From Chitinophaga sancti (lineage in GTDB: Bacteria > Bacteroidota > Bacteroidia > Chitinophagales > Chitinophagaceae), in contig NZ_CP139972.1 in NCBI RefSeq assembly GCF_034424315.1, positions 1,860,001-1,924,000 on the forward strand: DNA of 64,000 bases, read 5' to 3'. Shown piece by piece: positions 18,318-27,042 of this stretch. The translations under genes and the position numbers were made by a program. The notes beneath the pieces were generated by a model. The model did no database searches. It saw nothing but the letters and a program-made list of their open reading frames with translations, and had not been told where the DNA came from. The first letter of the stretch is position 1. Each line of letters starts with the position of its first letter.

Positions 18318-20228
18318 ATGAAAAATATTCGCTTGTTCATATTGGTAGCATTGCTCACTACATCCTGCAAGAAGAACTTCCTGGATGTGGTACCTGATAA
18401 TGTGGCTACCATCGATAATGCATTTACTTCGAAAACAGAAGCTGAGAAATACTTATTTACCTGCTATGGTTATTTGCCGAATGGTTACGATCCAACCTAT
18501 AATGTAGGACTTTCAGCCAGTGACGAGGTCTTTGTATTGGACCCCACCAGTGCTATCAGGTCTACAAATGTGCTGCGCATGCCTTACGGAGATCAAAATA
18601 TATCCAATCCTATTGCCAATTTCATGACGGGTGACAGAGATGGATTAACGTGTTATAAAGCGATCAGGGACTGTAATATTTTCCTGGAGAATGTTAGTGA
18701 TCAGAGCAAGGTACCTGATCTTGATATTGATACCCGCGAGCGCTGGGTCTCCGAAGTGCAGGTATTGAAAGCATACTTTCATTTCCTGATGTTCAGGGCT
18801 TATGGGCCTATACCTATCATTGACAAGAACCTGCCAATCAGTGTGCCGATTGAGGAAACCTATGTAAAGCGGCAGCCGGTAGATAGCGTGGTGAATTACA
18901 TTGCGAACCTGCTGGATGAGGCAACCCTGCATTTGCCGAATAGTATAATGAACGTTTCATCTGAACTGGGGCGGATCACAAAACCGGCAGCACTGGGACT
19001 GAAAGCGAAAATGCTGGTGACGGCGGCCAGTCCTTTGTTCAATGGCAACTCAGATTATACTGCGTTTAAAAACAAGGATGGCCAGGCGCTTTTCAATCCT
19101 GCATACAGTGCTGAAAAATGGCAACGTGCAGCAAGGGCTTGTAAGGAAGCGATAGATCTGGCAACAGCTCAGGGAGTTCAATTGTATACCTTTCCTGCGC
19201 AAACTGTTCCGCTGAGTGATGTCACCATGACACAGATGAGTATCCGCAACGCTATGAGTGAACCCTGGAACAGTGAGCTGATCTGGGGGAGTACAAGCAA
19301 TATCACCTGGGCATGTACCTTCTTACAACGTTGTGGTATCGGGCAATTCGATTTTGATAATGCAGTGGCTTCCAAAACGGCGGGGCATCCATTGATGGGG
19401 CCAACCATCAAAATGGCGAAACTGTTCTATACAAAGAATGGAGTACCTATCGATGAGGATAAAACCCTGGACTTTTCTAACATCTCCACATTGCGGGTAG
19501 CGAACCACGACGAAAGATTCAATATCAAGGAAGGGGAAACCTCCGCCCGTTTAAATTTCGACAGGGAGCCCCGTTATTACGCTGACCTCGGTTTTGACAG
19601 GGGAGTATGGTACATGGCAAATAGTCCGTCTAAAAGCGATGAAAACACCTTCTGGCTCATGGCGAGAGGGAGTGAGCTGAGTCAGTCCTCACCCGTGCCG
19701 GTTTGTGGGTTCTATATGAAAAAAACGGTGAACTGGCATATGGACTGGAATACCCTTACCTATCCTTCTTATCCTTATCCTGAAATGCGGTTAGCGGATT
19801 TGTATTTATTATATGCGGAGGCCCTAAATGAAGCCCAGGGGCCGGGGGGCGATGTGTATGAATACATCAATAAAGTAAGGGCAAGAGCAGGTTTGCAAAC
19901 GGTGCAAAGCGCCTGGGCGCAATACAGTAAAAATCCGGATAAATATACTACCAAAGAAGGAATGCGGGCCATCATCCAGCGGGAACGTGCGATAGAATTG
20001 TGTTTTGAAGGGCATCGGTTCTGGGATCTGCTACGCTGGAAAACGGCGGCACAGGAGCTGAGCGGGAATGTCACCGGCTGGGTCGTGAGCGGGCAGACAG
20101 CGGAGCTGTATTACCGGGAAGTATCTTTCCTGGCAAGACATTTTGTAGCACCCCGTGATTATCTGTGGCCGATAAAAGAGGATGATATTTTGAAAAACCC
20201 GAACCTGGTTCAAAATCCTAACTGGTAA
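18318..20228 (+). CDS. SusD/RagB surface lipoprotein (locus 1)
   Basis: A 636-residue lipoprotein with signal and lipobox (LTTSCKKNFLDVVPD, Cys near 17). It shows the SusD order: N-terminal SusD-like-3 region, the helical tetratricopeptide-type core (EVQVLKAYFHFLMFRAYGPI) and the C-terminal RagB signature (EMRLADLYLLYAEALNEAQG, NKVRARAGL, RERAIELCFEGHRFWDLLRW). SusD proteins lid the SusC barrel and bind the substrate at the cell surface. The gene lies between SusC and two further lipoproteins at short spacing, so all four are one transcript. Confidence 0.94.
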   Translation: MKNIRLFILVALLTTSCKKNFLDVVPDNVATIDNAFTSKTEAEKYLFTCYGYLPNGYDPTYNVGLSASDEVFVLDPTSAIRSTNVLRMPYGDQNISNPIANFMTGDRDGLTCYKAIRDCNIFLENVSDQSKVPDLDIDTRERWVSEVQVLKAYFHFLMFRAYGPIPIIDKNLPISVPIEETYVKRQPVDSVVNYIANLLDEATLHLPNSIMNVSSELGRITKPAALGLKAKMLVTAASPLFNGNSDYTAFKNKDGQALFNPAYSAEKWQRAARACKEAIDLATAQGVQLYTFPAQTVPLSDVTMTQMSIRNAMSEPWNSELIWGSTSNITWACTFLQRCGIGQFDFDNAVASKTAGHPLMGPTIKMAKLFYTKNGVPIDEDKTLDFSNISTLRVANHDERFNIKEGETSARLNFDREPRYYADLGFDRGVWYMANSPSKSDENTFWLMARGSELSQSSPVPVCGFYMKKTVNWHMDWNTLTYPSYPYPEMRLADLYLLYAEALNEAQGPGGDVYEYINKVRARAGLQTVQSAWAQYSKNPDKYTTKEGMRAIIQRERAIELCFEGHRFWDLLRWKTAAQELSGNVTGWVVSGQTAELYYREVSFLARHFVAPRDYLWPIKEDDILKNPNLVQNPNW

Positions 20229-20240
20229 AAAAGTAATTGT

Positions 20241-21434
20241 ATGAAGTTATCATATATCCTGGTTTTATTGATTTTCACCTTATCCTGTACGCGGGATGAT
20301 CTGCATAAACCTGTCTCTAAGAGCGGTGGGGCGCCGGGTGCTGTCAGCAATGTGAAGGTGGTGAACCTGAATGGTAAGGCCGCGCTGACGTATACCCTTC
20401 CTGGTAATGAAGACCTTTCTTATGTAAAGGCAACATACGAAACGTCTTCCGGTCATTCCAGGGAAGTAAAGGCGTCTTACTATGTCAACACACTCACCGT
20501 AGATGGTTTTGGCGATACCTTGCCGCATATCATCAAATTGTATGCGGTGAATGGCAGTGAAGTGGCTTCCGAACCTGTAACGGTTACGGTTAATCCCTTA
20601 ACGCCTCCGATTAACCTGGCACTAAGATCATTGAAAGTGGTAGCCACATTTGGAGGATTTAACCTGACCTGTGATAATCCTACGGAGGAAAATCTCGCGA
20701 TCATCCCACTGGTAGATTCTACGGGTCAGGGTGTATGGGTGCAGTCTACCGGGATGGAGAATATCTACAGCAATAGTCCAGTCATTACAAGTGCTGTAAG
20801 AGAGCAACCGGCAGTAGAGCGGAAATATGCATTCGTAGTGAGAGACAGGTGGCTAAATTATTCCGACACGCTATATAAAACCTTGACGCCTATATTCGAA
20901 CAGTTACTGCCTAAAACAGCATGGAGTAATTATGTATTACCCGGTGATGCGGAGATCCTGAATAATGGAGGACGTACAGATGTGGCTTATATCTATGATG
21001 GCAATGCGCATCCCACCTGGCCACAGTGTTTATTTACATTAGAACAGGCGAGTTCATCACAGATGGTAACACTGGATCTGGGCAAGGCACACATCTTTAG
21101 TCGTATGCAGGTGAACCCTTATAAGGAAACGGGTAGTTTATATTATGTAAGAGGGAATGTGAAGGATTTTGAGATCTGGGGATCCAATTCACCTGGCTTA
21201 AGTGGGGCACTGGATCAGACCTGGACGAAACTGGTGACCTGCCATGTGACCAAGCCTTCCGGATCAGCTTATGGAACAGAAACGACAGCGGATCAAACGC
21301 TGGCGTACAATGGCTGGCAGTTTGATTTCCCTTCATTGCAGACGGCTTACCGGTATGTGAGAATCAGGAGTCTTTCTAACTGGCAGGGCTCATATTTTAT
21401 AAACATAGCAGAGTTCACGCTGTGGGGTAATTAA
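20241..21434 (+). CDS. DUF4959/DUF5000-type surface lipoprotein (locus 1)
   Basis: This 397-residue lipoprotein begins with MKLSYILVLLIFTLSCTRDD, a lipobox followed by acidic residues as in surface-exported Bacteroidota lipoproteins. Residues 25-125 form a fibronectin-like DUF4959 domain, a DUF5126-like region follows, and the C-terminal 150 residues (LGKAHIFSRMQVNPY, KDFEIWGSNS, YRYVRIRSLSNWQGSYF) form a DUF5000/discoidin-like carbohydrate-binding module. It takes the place of SusE/SusF and probably binds glycan on the cell surface. It starts 12 bases after the SusD stop. Confidence 0.85.
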   Translation: MKLSYILVLLIFTLSCTRDDLHKPVSKSGGAPGAVSNVKVVNLNGKAALTYTLPGNEDLSYVKATYETSSGHSREVKASYYVNTLTVDGFGDTLPHIIKLYAVNGSEVASEPVTVTVNPLTPPINLALRSLKVVATFGGFNLTCDNPTEENLAIIPLVDSTGQGVWVQSTGMENIYSNSPVITSAVREQPAVERKYAFVVRDRWLNYSDTLYKTLTPIFEQLLPKTAWSNYVLPGDAEILNNGGRTDVAYIYDGNAHPTWPQCLFTLEQASSSQMVTLDLGKAHIFSRMQVNPYKETGSLYYVRGNVKDFEIWGSNSPGLSGALDQTWTKLVTCHVTKPSGSAYGTETTADQTLAYNGWQFDFPSLQTAYRYVRIRSLSNWQGSYFINIAEFTLWGN

Positions 21435-21452
21435 TAAAAATAATCTACTACG

Positions 21453-22655
21453 ATGCAAAAAGCGTTTATCATATTAGCAATGCTGGCATTATTGGCGGCT
21501 TGCTCCAAAATGGATGATTACAGGGATAAGTACATGTCCAACGGGTCGATCGTCTATCCTGGGAAAATGGATTCCGTGAGAGCCTTTTCAGGTAAGAGCA
21601 GGGCCCAGATCTGGGGGTTGTTTACTTCTGATCCAAAGATCACGAAATTCAAAGTATTCTGGAACAGCAGGCAGGACTCAACAGAGGTAGCGGTTGTGCG
21701 GACGACCGGAGTAGATACTGCTTCAGTGATCATACCTTCTTTACCGGAAGGTTTGATGAGCTTTGAAGTAAGGACCTATGATGCACATGGGAATATATCC
21801 ATTCCCGTTACTGCGACGGCGAATATCTACGGAGAGCTGTATCAGAGTGCGCTGAGCAACAGGGCCATTGCGAATGCAGAGATGCAGGATGATGGCGCAG
21901 CACTGATTACCTGGGCAGATGTGAGTAGTGATGCGGGAACGGTGAGTATGCGGATCAAATATACGGATAGTAATGGCGCAGCGCGCGATACGGTGTTCGC
22001 TTCCGTGTTAACGGATATGAAAAGCAGGCTGCCCAATTTTAAGAAAGGTGCTGTGATTAGTTACCAGACGGCCTATCTGCCAAATGCAACGGCAATTGAT
22101 ACCTTCTACACGGCTTATGAAACGCATCCTGTAAAAGCAGATGTAACAAGTTTGTATTTACAGAATACAGGTCCTTTTTTGCGGGCTACTTATGATGGTG
22201 GAAGATGGGGTACATTGGCGGCCCCCTGGGTGACGACTGCGAATGTGGTGAATCATTCTGGCTATGGAGGCTATGCTTCAGAGACATGGTTAAATGCGGG
22301 CGGTTTCCTGGTAATGGAATCTGGTTGGAGTGGAACGGCGAATATTGTGAATGGCAAGATCTCGCAGACGACTACGCTGCCTGCGGGGAATTATATTTTC
22401 CAGACGGCCTTGTATACGGAGGCATTGGATCCGGTGTATATAGTAGCGGCAGCGGGTAGTTCATTGCCGGATGTGAGTGGGCTTGGTAATGCCTTAGGTT
22501 ATGGTACATTCCCGGCAAGCAGGTATGTGAGTGCGAATGTGGAGTTTAGGTTTACATTGGATAAGGAGGAAGAGGTGACGCTGGGTTTTGTGGCGACGAT
22601 GACATCGGGGAATCAGTATTGGAGAGTGGGGAGTGTGAAGTTGATAAAGAATTGA
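21453..22655 (+). CDS. DUF4998/DUF5013-type surface lipoprotein (locus 1)
   Basis: A 400-residue lipoprotein with lipobox (MLALLAACSKMDD). The first 200 residues match DUF4998 (YMSNGSIVYPGKMDSVRAF, LPEGLMSFEVRTYDAHGN) and are fibronectin-like. The C-terminal half matches DUF5013-type jelly-roll domains (LYLQNTGPFLRATYDGGRW, SGYGGYASETWLNAGG). Together with the previous gene this is a typical SusE/F-like pair of glycan-binding proteins. It is the last gene of locus 1; a terminator hairpin follows at 22722-22754. No degradative enzyme is encoded within the locus, so the substrate may arrive already degraded, or the enzymes lie elsewhere. Confidence 0.83.
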   Translation: MQKAFIILAMLALLAACSKMDDYRDKYMSNGSIVYPGKMDSVRAFSGKSRAQIWGLFTSDPKITKFKVFWNSRQDSTEVAVVRTTGVDTASVIIPSLPEGLMSFEVRTYDAHGNISIPVTATANIYGELYQSALSNRAIANAEMQDDGAALITWADVSSDAGTVSMRIKYTDSNGAARDTVFASVLTDMKSRLPNFKKGAVISYQTAYLPNATAIDTFYTAYETHPVKADVTSLYLQNTGPFLRATYDGGRWGTLAAPWVTTANVVNHSGYGGYASETWLNAGGFLVMESGWSGTANIVNGKISQTTTLPAGNYIFQTALYTEALDPVYIVAAAGSSLPDVSGLGNALGYGTFPASRYVSANVEFRFTLDKEEEVTLGFVATMTSGNQYWRVGSVKLIKN

Positions 22656-22715
22656 TAGGGGATTGACGGTATATAATAAGGAATCGATGAGAATTGATAA
22701 GGATCGATGGGATTC
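22641..22715. repeat. Degenerate short tandem array (about 10-11 bp period)
   Basis: From the end of the DUF5013 gene to the terminator the sequence repeats variants of GAATTGATAAG / GAATCGATGA / GGATCGATGG about seven times. The first two units form the last codons and stop of the upstream gene. Confidence 0.5.
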
Positions 22716-22721
22716 TATTTT

Positions 22722-22760
22722 AACAAGGGCAGGCATTGGATTCCTGCCCTTGTTACATTT
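22722..22760. terminator. Bidirectional terminator after uptake locus 1
   Basis: A perfect 12-bp inverted repeat (22722-22733 with 22743-22754, arm AACAAGGGCAGG, 9-base loop) is flanked by T-rich sequence on the plus side and A-rich sequence on the other, so it can stop the locus 1 transcript and the convergent HAD gene. Confidence 0.85.
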
Positions 22761-22761
22761 T

Positions 22762-23460
22762 CTATTTTATATTGATAATTTCGGAAATCTCCTGGATAGT
22801 ATAAGTCGGCTTCAAAGCCTCGCAGGTCTCCTTTACCCCATACCCATAGGCAGCCCAGCAGGATGGTATACCGGCATTGTTGGCAAAGAGTATATCCGCA
22901 TGGGTATCTCCTGTCATTAATACTTCTTGCTTATTTTTAATATTGTATTGCTGGCTTAGGAACTCCTCATAGATCATTGGATCTGGTTTCGCCTTCAATG
23001 CTAAATCCGGGAAGGCGCCATCAGCAATCACCAGGTCAGTCATTTCAGAGAGGTTCAATGCCTTCAAAGACCTTTCTACAGCCCCGATCCCTTTATTGCT
23101 TAATACGATGACTGTCTTACCCGCTTGTTTTAATTGCTTTAAAACCTCGGCGGCCCCATCAAACAGGACGGTTAATCTCGTTTCACATGCCTGGTATTCC
23201 TGCCGGTAGATGGCTGCAATTACTTCCACGTCGTCAAAACTCAAGCGGGAGGCATCAGGATGCAGGTGCCGGATGGTATCGTGTAGCCCACCTCCTTTAC
23301 TGACAATGCCCAGCATGGTTGATTCATCAGGTGCCGGGAGGCCGCTTTTATCGAAAGTCCGGCTCATGGCGAAGTGGATGGTTGGGAAGGTGTTGCAGAT
23401 GGTACCGTCGTAGTCGAAGAGGTAGTAATTGAAATTGTTCATGTTATGATAACCGTTCAT
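22762..23460 (-). CDS. HAD-superfamily hydrolase, phosphoglycolate-phosphatase-like
   Basis: A 232-residue protein (226 if it starts at the ATG at 23442). Motif I is LFDYDGTICNT with the nucleophile and acid Asp near 16 and 18; motif II is VIVLSNKGIG; motif III and IV are LKAKPDPMIYEEF and LMTGDTHADILFANNAG. The order and cap size fit HAD subfamily IA phosphatases such as phosphoglycolate phosphatase; the natural substrate cannot be told. A compound palindrome at 23485-23557 lies directly upstream of the start and may influence its transcription. Confidence 0.88.
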   Translation of the reverse strand: MNGYHNMNNFNYYLFDYDGTICNTFPTIHFAMSRTFDKSGLPAPDESTMLGIVSKGGGLHDTIRHLHPDASRLSFDDVEVIAAIYRQEYQACETRLTVLFDGAAEVLKQLKQAGKTVIVLSNKGIGAVERSLKALNLSEMTDLVIADGAFPDLALKAKPDPMIYEEFLSQQYNIKNKQEVLMTGDTHADILFANNAGIPSCWAAYGYGVKETCEALKPTYTIQEISEIINIK

Positions 23461-23484
23461 TTCGGAACAAAGGTCGGAAATATT

Positions 23485-23557
23485 TAGAACTCATTTCGTA
23501 ATTACCCTTTAGGTATTGATTATCAATTTAAAATACCTGTTTATGAAATGAGTTCTA
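23485..23557. repeat. Compound palindromic element, copy A
   Basis: Outer arms 23485-23497 (TAGAACTCATTTC) and 23545-23557 are perfectly complementary over 13 bases. Between them are a 7-bp inverted repeat (AGGTATT at 23511, AATACCT at 23532) and a central ATTGATTATCAAT palindrome. A 43-bp part of it, read on the minus strand, matches 61788-61830 at 37 of 43 positions. It lies between two minus-strand genes. Confidence 0.75.
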
Positions 23558-23587
23558 GTAAAAGGTATTTTTAAAAAGGGAGCTGCC

Positions 23588-24781
23588 TTATTGCACCGCC
23601 TTCTTCATCTTAGCCAATTCTTCTTCCATCTTCTTTATCCGTTCCTGATTTTCAATATTCTTCTTATGTTCTTCAATTAGGTACAAGGTCAGCTCCTCAA
23701 CCTTCTTCACCAATATCCTATTCATCTCTCCCACATCCAGCCCGTTAGTCACCACCTCTTTCTCTGAAGGGATTTCTGGCAGGTGTTTGTTTACCTTCAC
23801 ATAGTCTTCTACTTCAGCCAGGGAAGGCAGCTGATATTCATTATCAAACACATAATCCGCCCAACCAGACTGTGTAATCTGCAATCTCCTGGCCCCTATC
23901 GTACCTGCTACTGCCAGTTTAAATGTTCCGGTAGCCGTCGTTCCTATTCCCAGGTTTCCATTAGCATCCAGGCGCATTTTCTCAGTACCATCATTCACAA
24001 GAAAAGTCAGATATCCGCCTGTTCTTGCAGCGCCCGTATTGAAGATCAATCCACTATTAATATTTCCGAAATATTTCTGCAAAATGCCAAACATGGGGGC
24101 ATTGGCGGTAGTATTATAAGCATGTACCCCCAGGAAAGTACCATCTCCGGTTGTACTACCAATTTTCAAGCGACTCAGGATAGCTGTGGTGGTATCTGGT
24201 ATCATAGTACCTACATCCAGTGTCGCTTTGGGGTTCAGGATTCCTATCCCTAATTGACCCTGTGAGGTCGCTACAGAGCTATCTGGTAAATATACATTTC
24301 CTTCAAATCTATTGGTATAAGGAACATCATATACATTCCCCGCTCCAGGTATAAAAGTGGAGTCAACCACGGTCCAATCCGTAAACATAGCTGCTGTTTC
24401 ACTTACACCCTGGGCGAAGGCGCGTATATGAAACCGGACGTAATCACCTTTGTAGTCAATGAAGATAGAGATCTTCCCATTTTCATTGGCCACTTTTATG
24501 GGAGGAGTAACACCTCCGTAAGAGGAGACAGTGGTACGGCCAAAAGAGCCATTATAAACATAGCATGCCAGGGATAAATTTAATGGCGTACCTGTCGCGA
24601 GGTCATATCCTTCAATCAGGATAGATGGCATGGCTGTAGCGTTCGCGTAGGTGATGTTTGTTTTGATCTTAAATCCATTGTAGGCTACTCTGTTATAATT
24701 AAACGATAATATATCATTATAATACTGGGCCTTGACAGTCATTGCAAGGATTAGGCATAGAAACAATAAAAACGATTTCAT
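23588..24781 (-). CDS. Secreted fibre-like surface protein with C-terminal coiled coil
   Basis: This 397-residue protein has a signal peptide (MKSFLLFLCLILAMTVKAQ) and a beta-rich first half. A repetitive tail-fibre-type region follows (LGIGILNPKATLDVG, MRLDANGNLGIGTTATGTFKLAVAG). The end is the widespread Bacteroidota pattern YQLPSLAEVEDYVKVNKHLP followed by a 45-residue Lys/Glu coiled coil. Proteins of this type resemble phage tail fibre C-termini and are thought to trimerise on the surface. Function unknown. It is monocistronic with about 250 bases of upstream non-coding sequence. Confidence 0.8.
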   Translation of the reverse strand: MKSFLLFLCLILAMTVKAQYYNDILSFNYNRVAYNGFKIKTNITYANATAMPSILIEGYDLATGTPLNLSLACYVYNGSFGRTTVSSYGGVTPPIKVANENGKISIFIDYKGDYVRFHIRAFAQGVSETAAMFTDWTVVDSTFIPGAGNVYDVPYTNRFEGNVYLPDSSVATSQGQLGIGILNPKATLDVGTMIPDTTTAILSRLKIGSTTGDGTFLGVHAYNTTANAPMFGILQKYFGNINSGLIFNTGAARTGGYLTFLVNDGTEKMRLDANGNLGIGTTATGTFKLAVAGTIGARRLQITQSGWADYVFDNEYQLPSLAEVEDYVKVNKHLPEIPSEKEVVTNGLDVGEMNRILVKKVEELTLYLIEEHKKNIENQERIKKMEEELAKMKKAVQ

Positions 24782-25034
24782 ATAGTGATGCTTGTCTTAT
24801 TTAATAGGTAACCTTGAAGGATTACTGTTTGGGTATAGGGCGATAAAATCGCGGCGCTAATGTAAATAGTTTCTGTAAACTTCAAAAGAACTTCCGTCAC
24901 TCAAACACAAAATGCACATTTGTGAAAAACAAGCACCACATCAGGTGACGCTAAAAGTTAATGGAACTAACACTAAAGGGTAGCGGCTCAACGATTTTAT
25001 CATATTCCGGGTTTTGAATCTAAGCCTTATGGTT

Positions 25035-25526
25035 TCAAAAGTTCTTATAAACGGTCTTTAAATTCCTGATCCTTACTACCCACAAACGCACCAATGCCAT
25101 AAACAACCCTACAAAAAGCACTACTACAATTACATTGCCTTTAAAAAACACTACAAATGCCGTCATCATCAATGCTCTCGCAAAAACGCTTACGATTGCA
25201 TAGATCCGCATCTTTATTAAATGCTTCTCCAATAATTCTCTAACATTCTCTCCAGGCACGCCCTGCTTTGCAAACACATACCCAACAATATTTACAGCAA
25301 TTACTACCAGCATCGCGGTTATTAAAAGTACATTTGCGTATACCGGCTTTTGCGCACCGTCAAAGAAATTATAGTATACGGATAAGAACAATACAAATCC
25401 TATTAATTCTATCACCATTTGCTTCCGGATCTTTTTTAATACCGGATGCTGACGTTCACGCAATAATCCCGCATGGATGGCTGAAGTGGTATTCACGCTA
25501 TGCCATGCACCTAACAAATCCTCCAT
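25035..25526 (-). CDS. Four-helix membrane protein, putative sigma-factor partner
   Basis: A 163-residue protein with a short cytoplasmic N-terminus (MEDLLGAWHSV) and four predicted membrane helices (about 37-56, 63-85, 105-125, 130-150). It is encoded 48 bases after an ECF sigma gene in the same direction. Bacteroidota often pair a sigma gene with a small membrane protein acting as anti-sigma factor, so that role is suggested by position only. No zinc-binding anti-sigma motif is present. Confidence 0.68.
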   Translation of the reverse strand: MEDLLGAWHSVNTTSAIHAGLLRERQHPVLKKIRKQMVIELIGFVLFLSVYYNFFDGAQKPVYANVLLITAMLVVIAVNIVGYVFAKQGVPGENVRELLEKHLIKMRIYAIVSVFARALMMTAFVVFFKGNVIVVVLFVGLFMALVRLWVVRIRNLKTVYKNF

Positions 25527-25574
25527 AGCTCATTTTTTAAATAGTTAATAAATAGTATGTTTTAGTGAACCCCC

Positions 25575-26036
25575 TCATTTTTTAAATAGCAACTGCACCT
25601 TCCCCTTGATCCTATTCAGCCTCACCCCCACATTACTCTCCGTAATACCAATCACCTCCCCAATCTCCTTATAACTCAATCCCTCCAGGTACAAGGTGAT
25701 CACCGCCTTCTCATCATCACTCAACTTCCGCAACACCTCAAACACCTCCTCCCCCGCGTTATCCCTCAGCTCCGCCCTATCCGGCAATACGTCCGTATAC
25801 ACAATACGCGGCCCCCGCTTGCGATACCCCGCAATCGCCGTACTCAGCGCCACCTTGTACAGCCAGGTAGCAAACGTAGATTTCCCACTATACGCCCCTA
25901 CCGACTTCCACACCTGGAATACGATCTCCTGGAACAAGTCCTCCCTATCCTCCTTCCTATCCCTGTAAAGCCGGCATATTTTATGAATGATTCCCTGATG
26001 CTGGCCGATCAGTTGTAAAAATTGTGTTTCATCCAT
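25575..26036 (-). CDS. ECF RNA polymerase sigma factor
   Basis: A 153-residue sigma factor. Region 2 covers about 8-60 (IIHKICRLYRDRKEDREDLFQEIVFQVWK, in two parts) and region 4 covers 95-150 (LSDDEKAVITLYLEGLSYKEIGEVIG, in parts, then ITESNVGVRLNRIKGK). Unlike the two FecI-like sigma factors here it has no FecR or SusC neighbour; its partner appears to be the membrane protein just downstream. The gene is unusually rich in C on the plus strand (G-rich in the coding sense), unlike its surroundings, which is worth noting but does not alter the call. Confidence 0.9.
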   Translation of the reverse strand: MDETQFLQLIGQHQGIIHKICRLYRDRKEDREDLFQEIVFQVWKSVGAYSGKSTFATWLYKVALSTAIAGYRKRGPRIVYTDVLPDRAELRDNAGEEVFEVLRKLSDDEKAVITLYLEGLSYKEIGEVIGITESNVGVRLNRIKGKVQLLFKK

Positions 26037-26106
26037 TACTTTTTATATTTGACTTTCCCTATTAGTTGCAAAAATTTCCAAAAACTTACAAGGAACAAAA
26101 AAAATT

Positions 26107-26272
26107 ATGAGAAAGCGACCAAATACCATCTGTTTGATGATGACCACCCTCGATGGCAAGATTCCCGGTGAAAAATGGGGCGACCACCCTCAAATGGAAA
26201 AACTAAGGGGGTAAATTTGAAGAAGTAAAAAGAATGGAAGATGATGTGTTGTGGCTGACGTACAAATTATAA
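26107..26272 (+). pseudogene. Remnant of a RibD-C / dihydrofolate-reductase-family gene
   Basis: An ATG at 26107 opens a 35-codon frame with the typical N-terminus of this family (TICLMMTTLDGKIPG, then WGDHPQME), ending at a TAA at 26212. In the next frame the sequence continues to a TAA at 26272 with KFEEVKRMEDDVLWLTYKL, which looks like the usual C-terminal strand. About 150 residues of the middle are missing and the frame has shifted near a run of five G. The gene is therefore broken by an internal deletion. Confidence 0.6.
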
Positions 26273-26364
26273 CACTAGTCGCTAATAGGATTTTCATTTA
26301 AGCCTTATTAGACCCATATGCCTGAAAGACGGGTCTACCAGGGCGATCGAATACTACTTTCAGC

Positions 26365-26399
26365 AAAAAAGCCGCATTCCTCAAAGAACGCGGCTTTTT
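26365..26399 (-). terminator. Terminator of the 26417-26866 gene
   Basis: AAAAAAGCCGC at 26365-26375 pairs with GCGGCTTTTT at 26390-26399. On the minus strand the stem is followed by a T-run. It begins 18 bases after the stop codon. Confidence 0.8.
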
Positions 26400-26416
26400 A
26401 ATTTATCAGCACTACA

Positions 26417-26866
26417 TCATGCAGGCATAATATTGGAATCCATCATTACCTTCCCCCGTTTATTACTGAACATACGGAACTCTCCACCCGCATCTGCCGG
26501 CGCAGATACCATCACCTGCCACTTTCCTTCCGTACTCACGTCCTCAGGAAAATCTACGGATAACGAAATCATTGCCAACCGGCCATTTTCATCCAGACTT
26601 TCTTCATGATTCAGTATAAGATTAAGATGGTAAACGACATCCTTGTCATCTGTGCTGATTTCCAGCGTATCAGGCAGGCTTACACCCAGGTTACCTGACA
26701 ATGGCAGTAAGATGGTGATATAACCCGCCTGGTCTTTAATTTGATTGTAGGTTGCAGGCTGCAGCTCCTGGTCATTATATGGCTGTATAGGGTAGCTCGC
26801 TGGTAATGCAAAATACTCGTAAGACAAATTAGTGAAGGAGACTTCAAACATTGATAATGTGCTCAT
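26417..26866 (-). CDS. Hypothetical protein
   Basis: A 149-residue protein from the ATG at 26866 (an earlier TTG at 26878 is possible). It is acidic, without signal peptide or membrane helix, and predicted to be mostly beta-strand (YITILLPLSGNLGVSLP, DVVYHLNLILNH, RLAMISLSVDFPED). I do not recognise the family. It has its own terminator and about 170 bases of upstream non-coding sequence. Confidence 0.65.
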   Translation of the reverse strand: MSTLSMFEVSFTNLSYEYFALPASYPIQPYNDQELQPATYNQIKDQAGYITILLPLSGNLGVSLPDTLEISTDDKDVVYHLNLILNHEESLDENGRLAMISLSVDFPEDVSTEGKWQVMVSAPADAGGEFRMFSNKRGKVMMDSNIMPA

Positions 26867-26940
26867 GATGGGGTTCAAAAATGATTCAATTAGGGTTAAC
26901 TTATAGGGGTTCCGGGTCAGGTTTCATCAACCATTTATAC

Positions 26941-26977
26941 AAAAATACCGCATTTCCTCTATATGAAGAAATGCGGT
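26941..26977 (-). terminator. Terminator of the 27043-27339 gene
   Basis: Arms 26947-26956 (ACCGCATTTC) and 26968-26977 are complementary over 10 bases, with a T-rich run following on the minus strand (26945-26941). Confidence 0.8.
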
Positions 26978-27042
26978 CTTAATGATTACATCAATCAATT
27001 GCTGGCTATCGGTTCTGAATATGCCAAATAGCATTCACTCCT

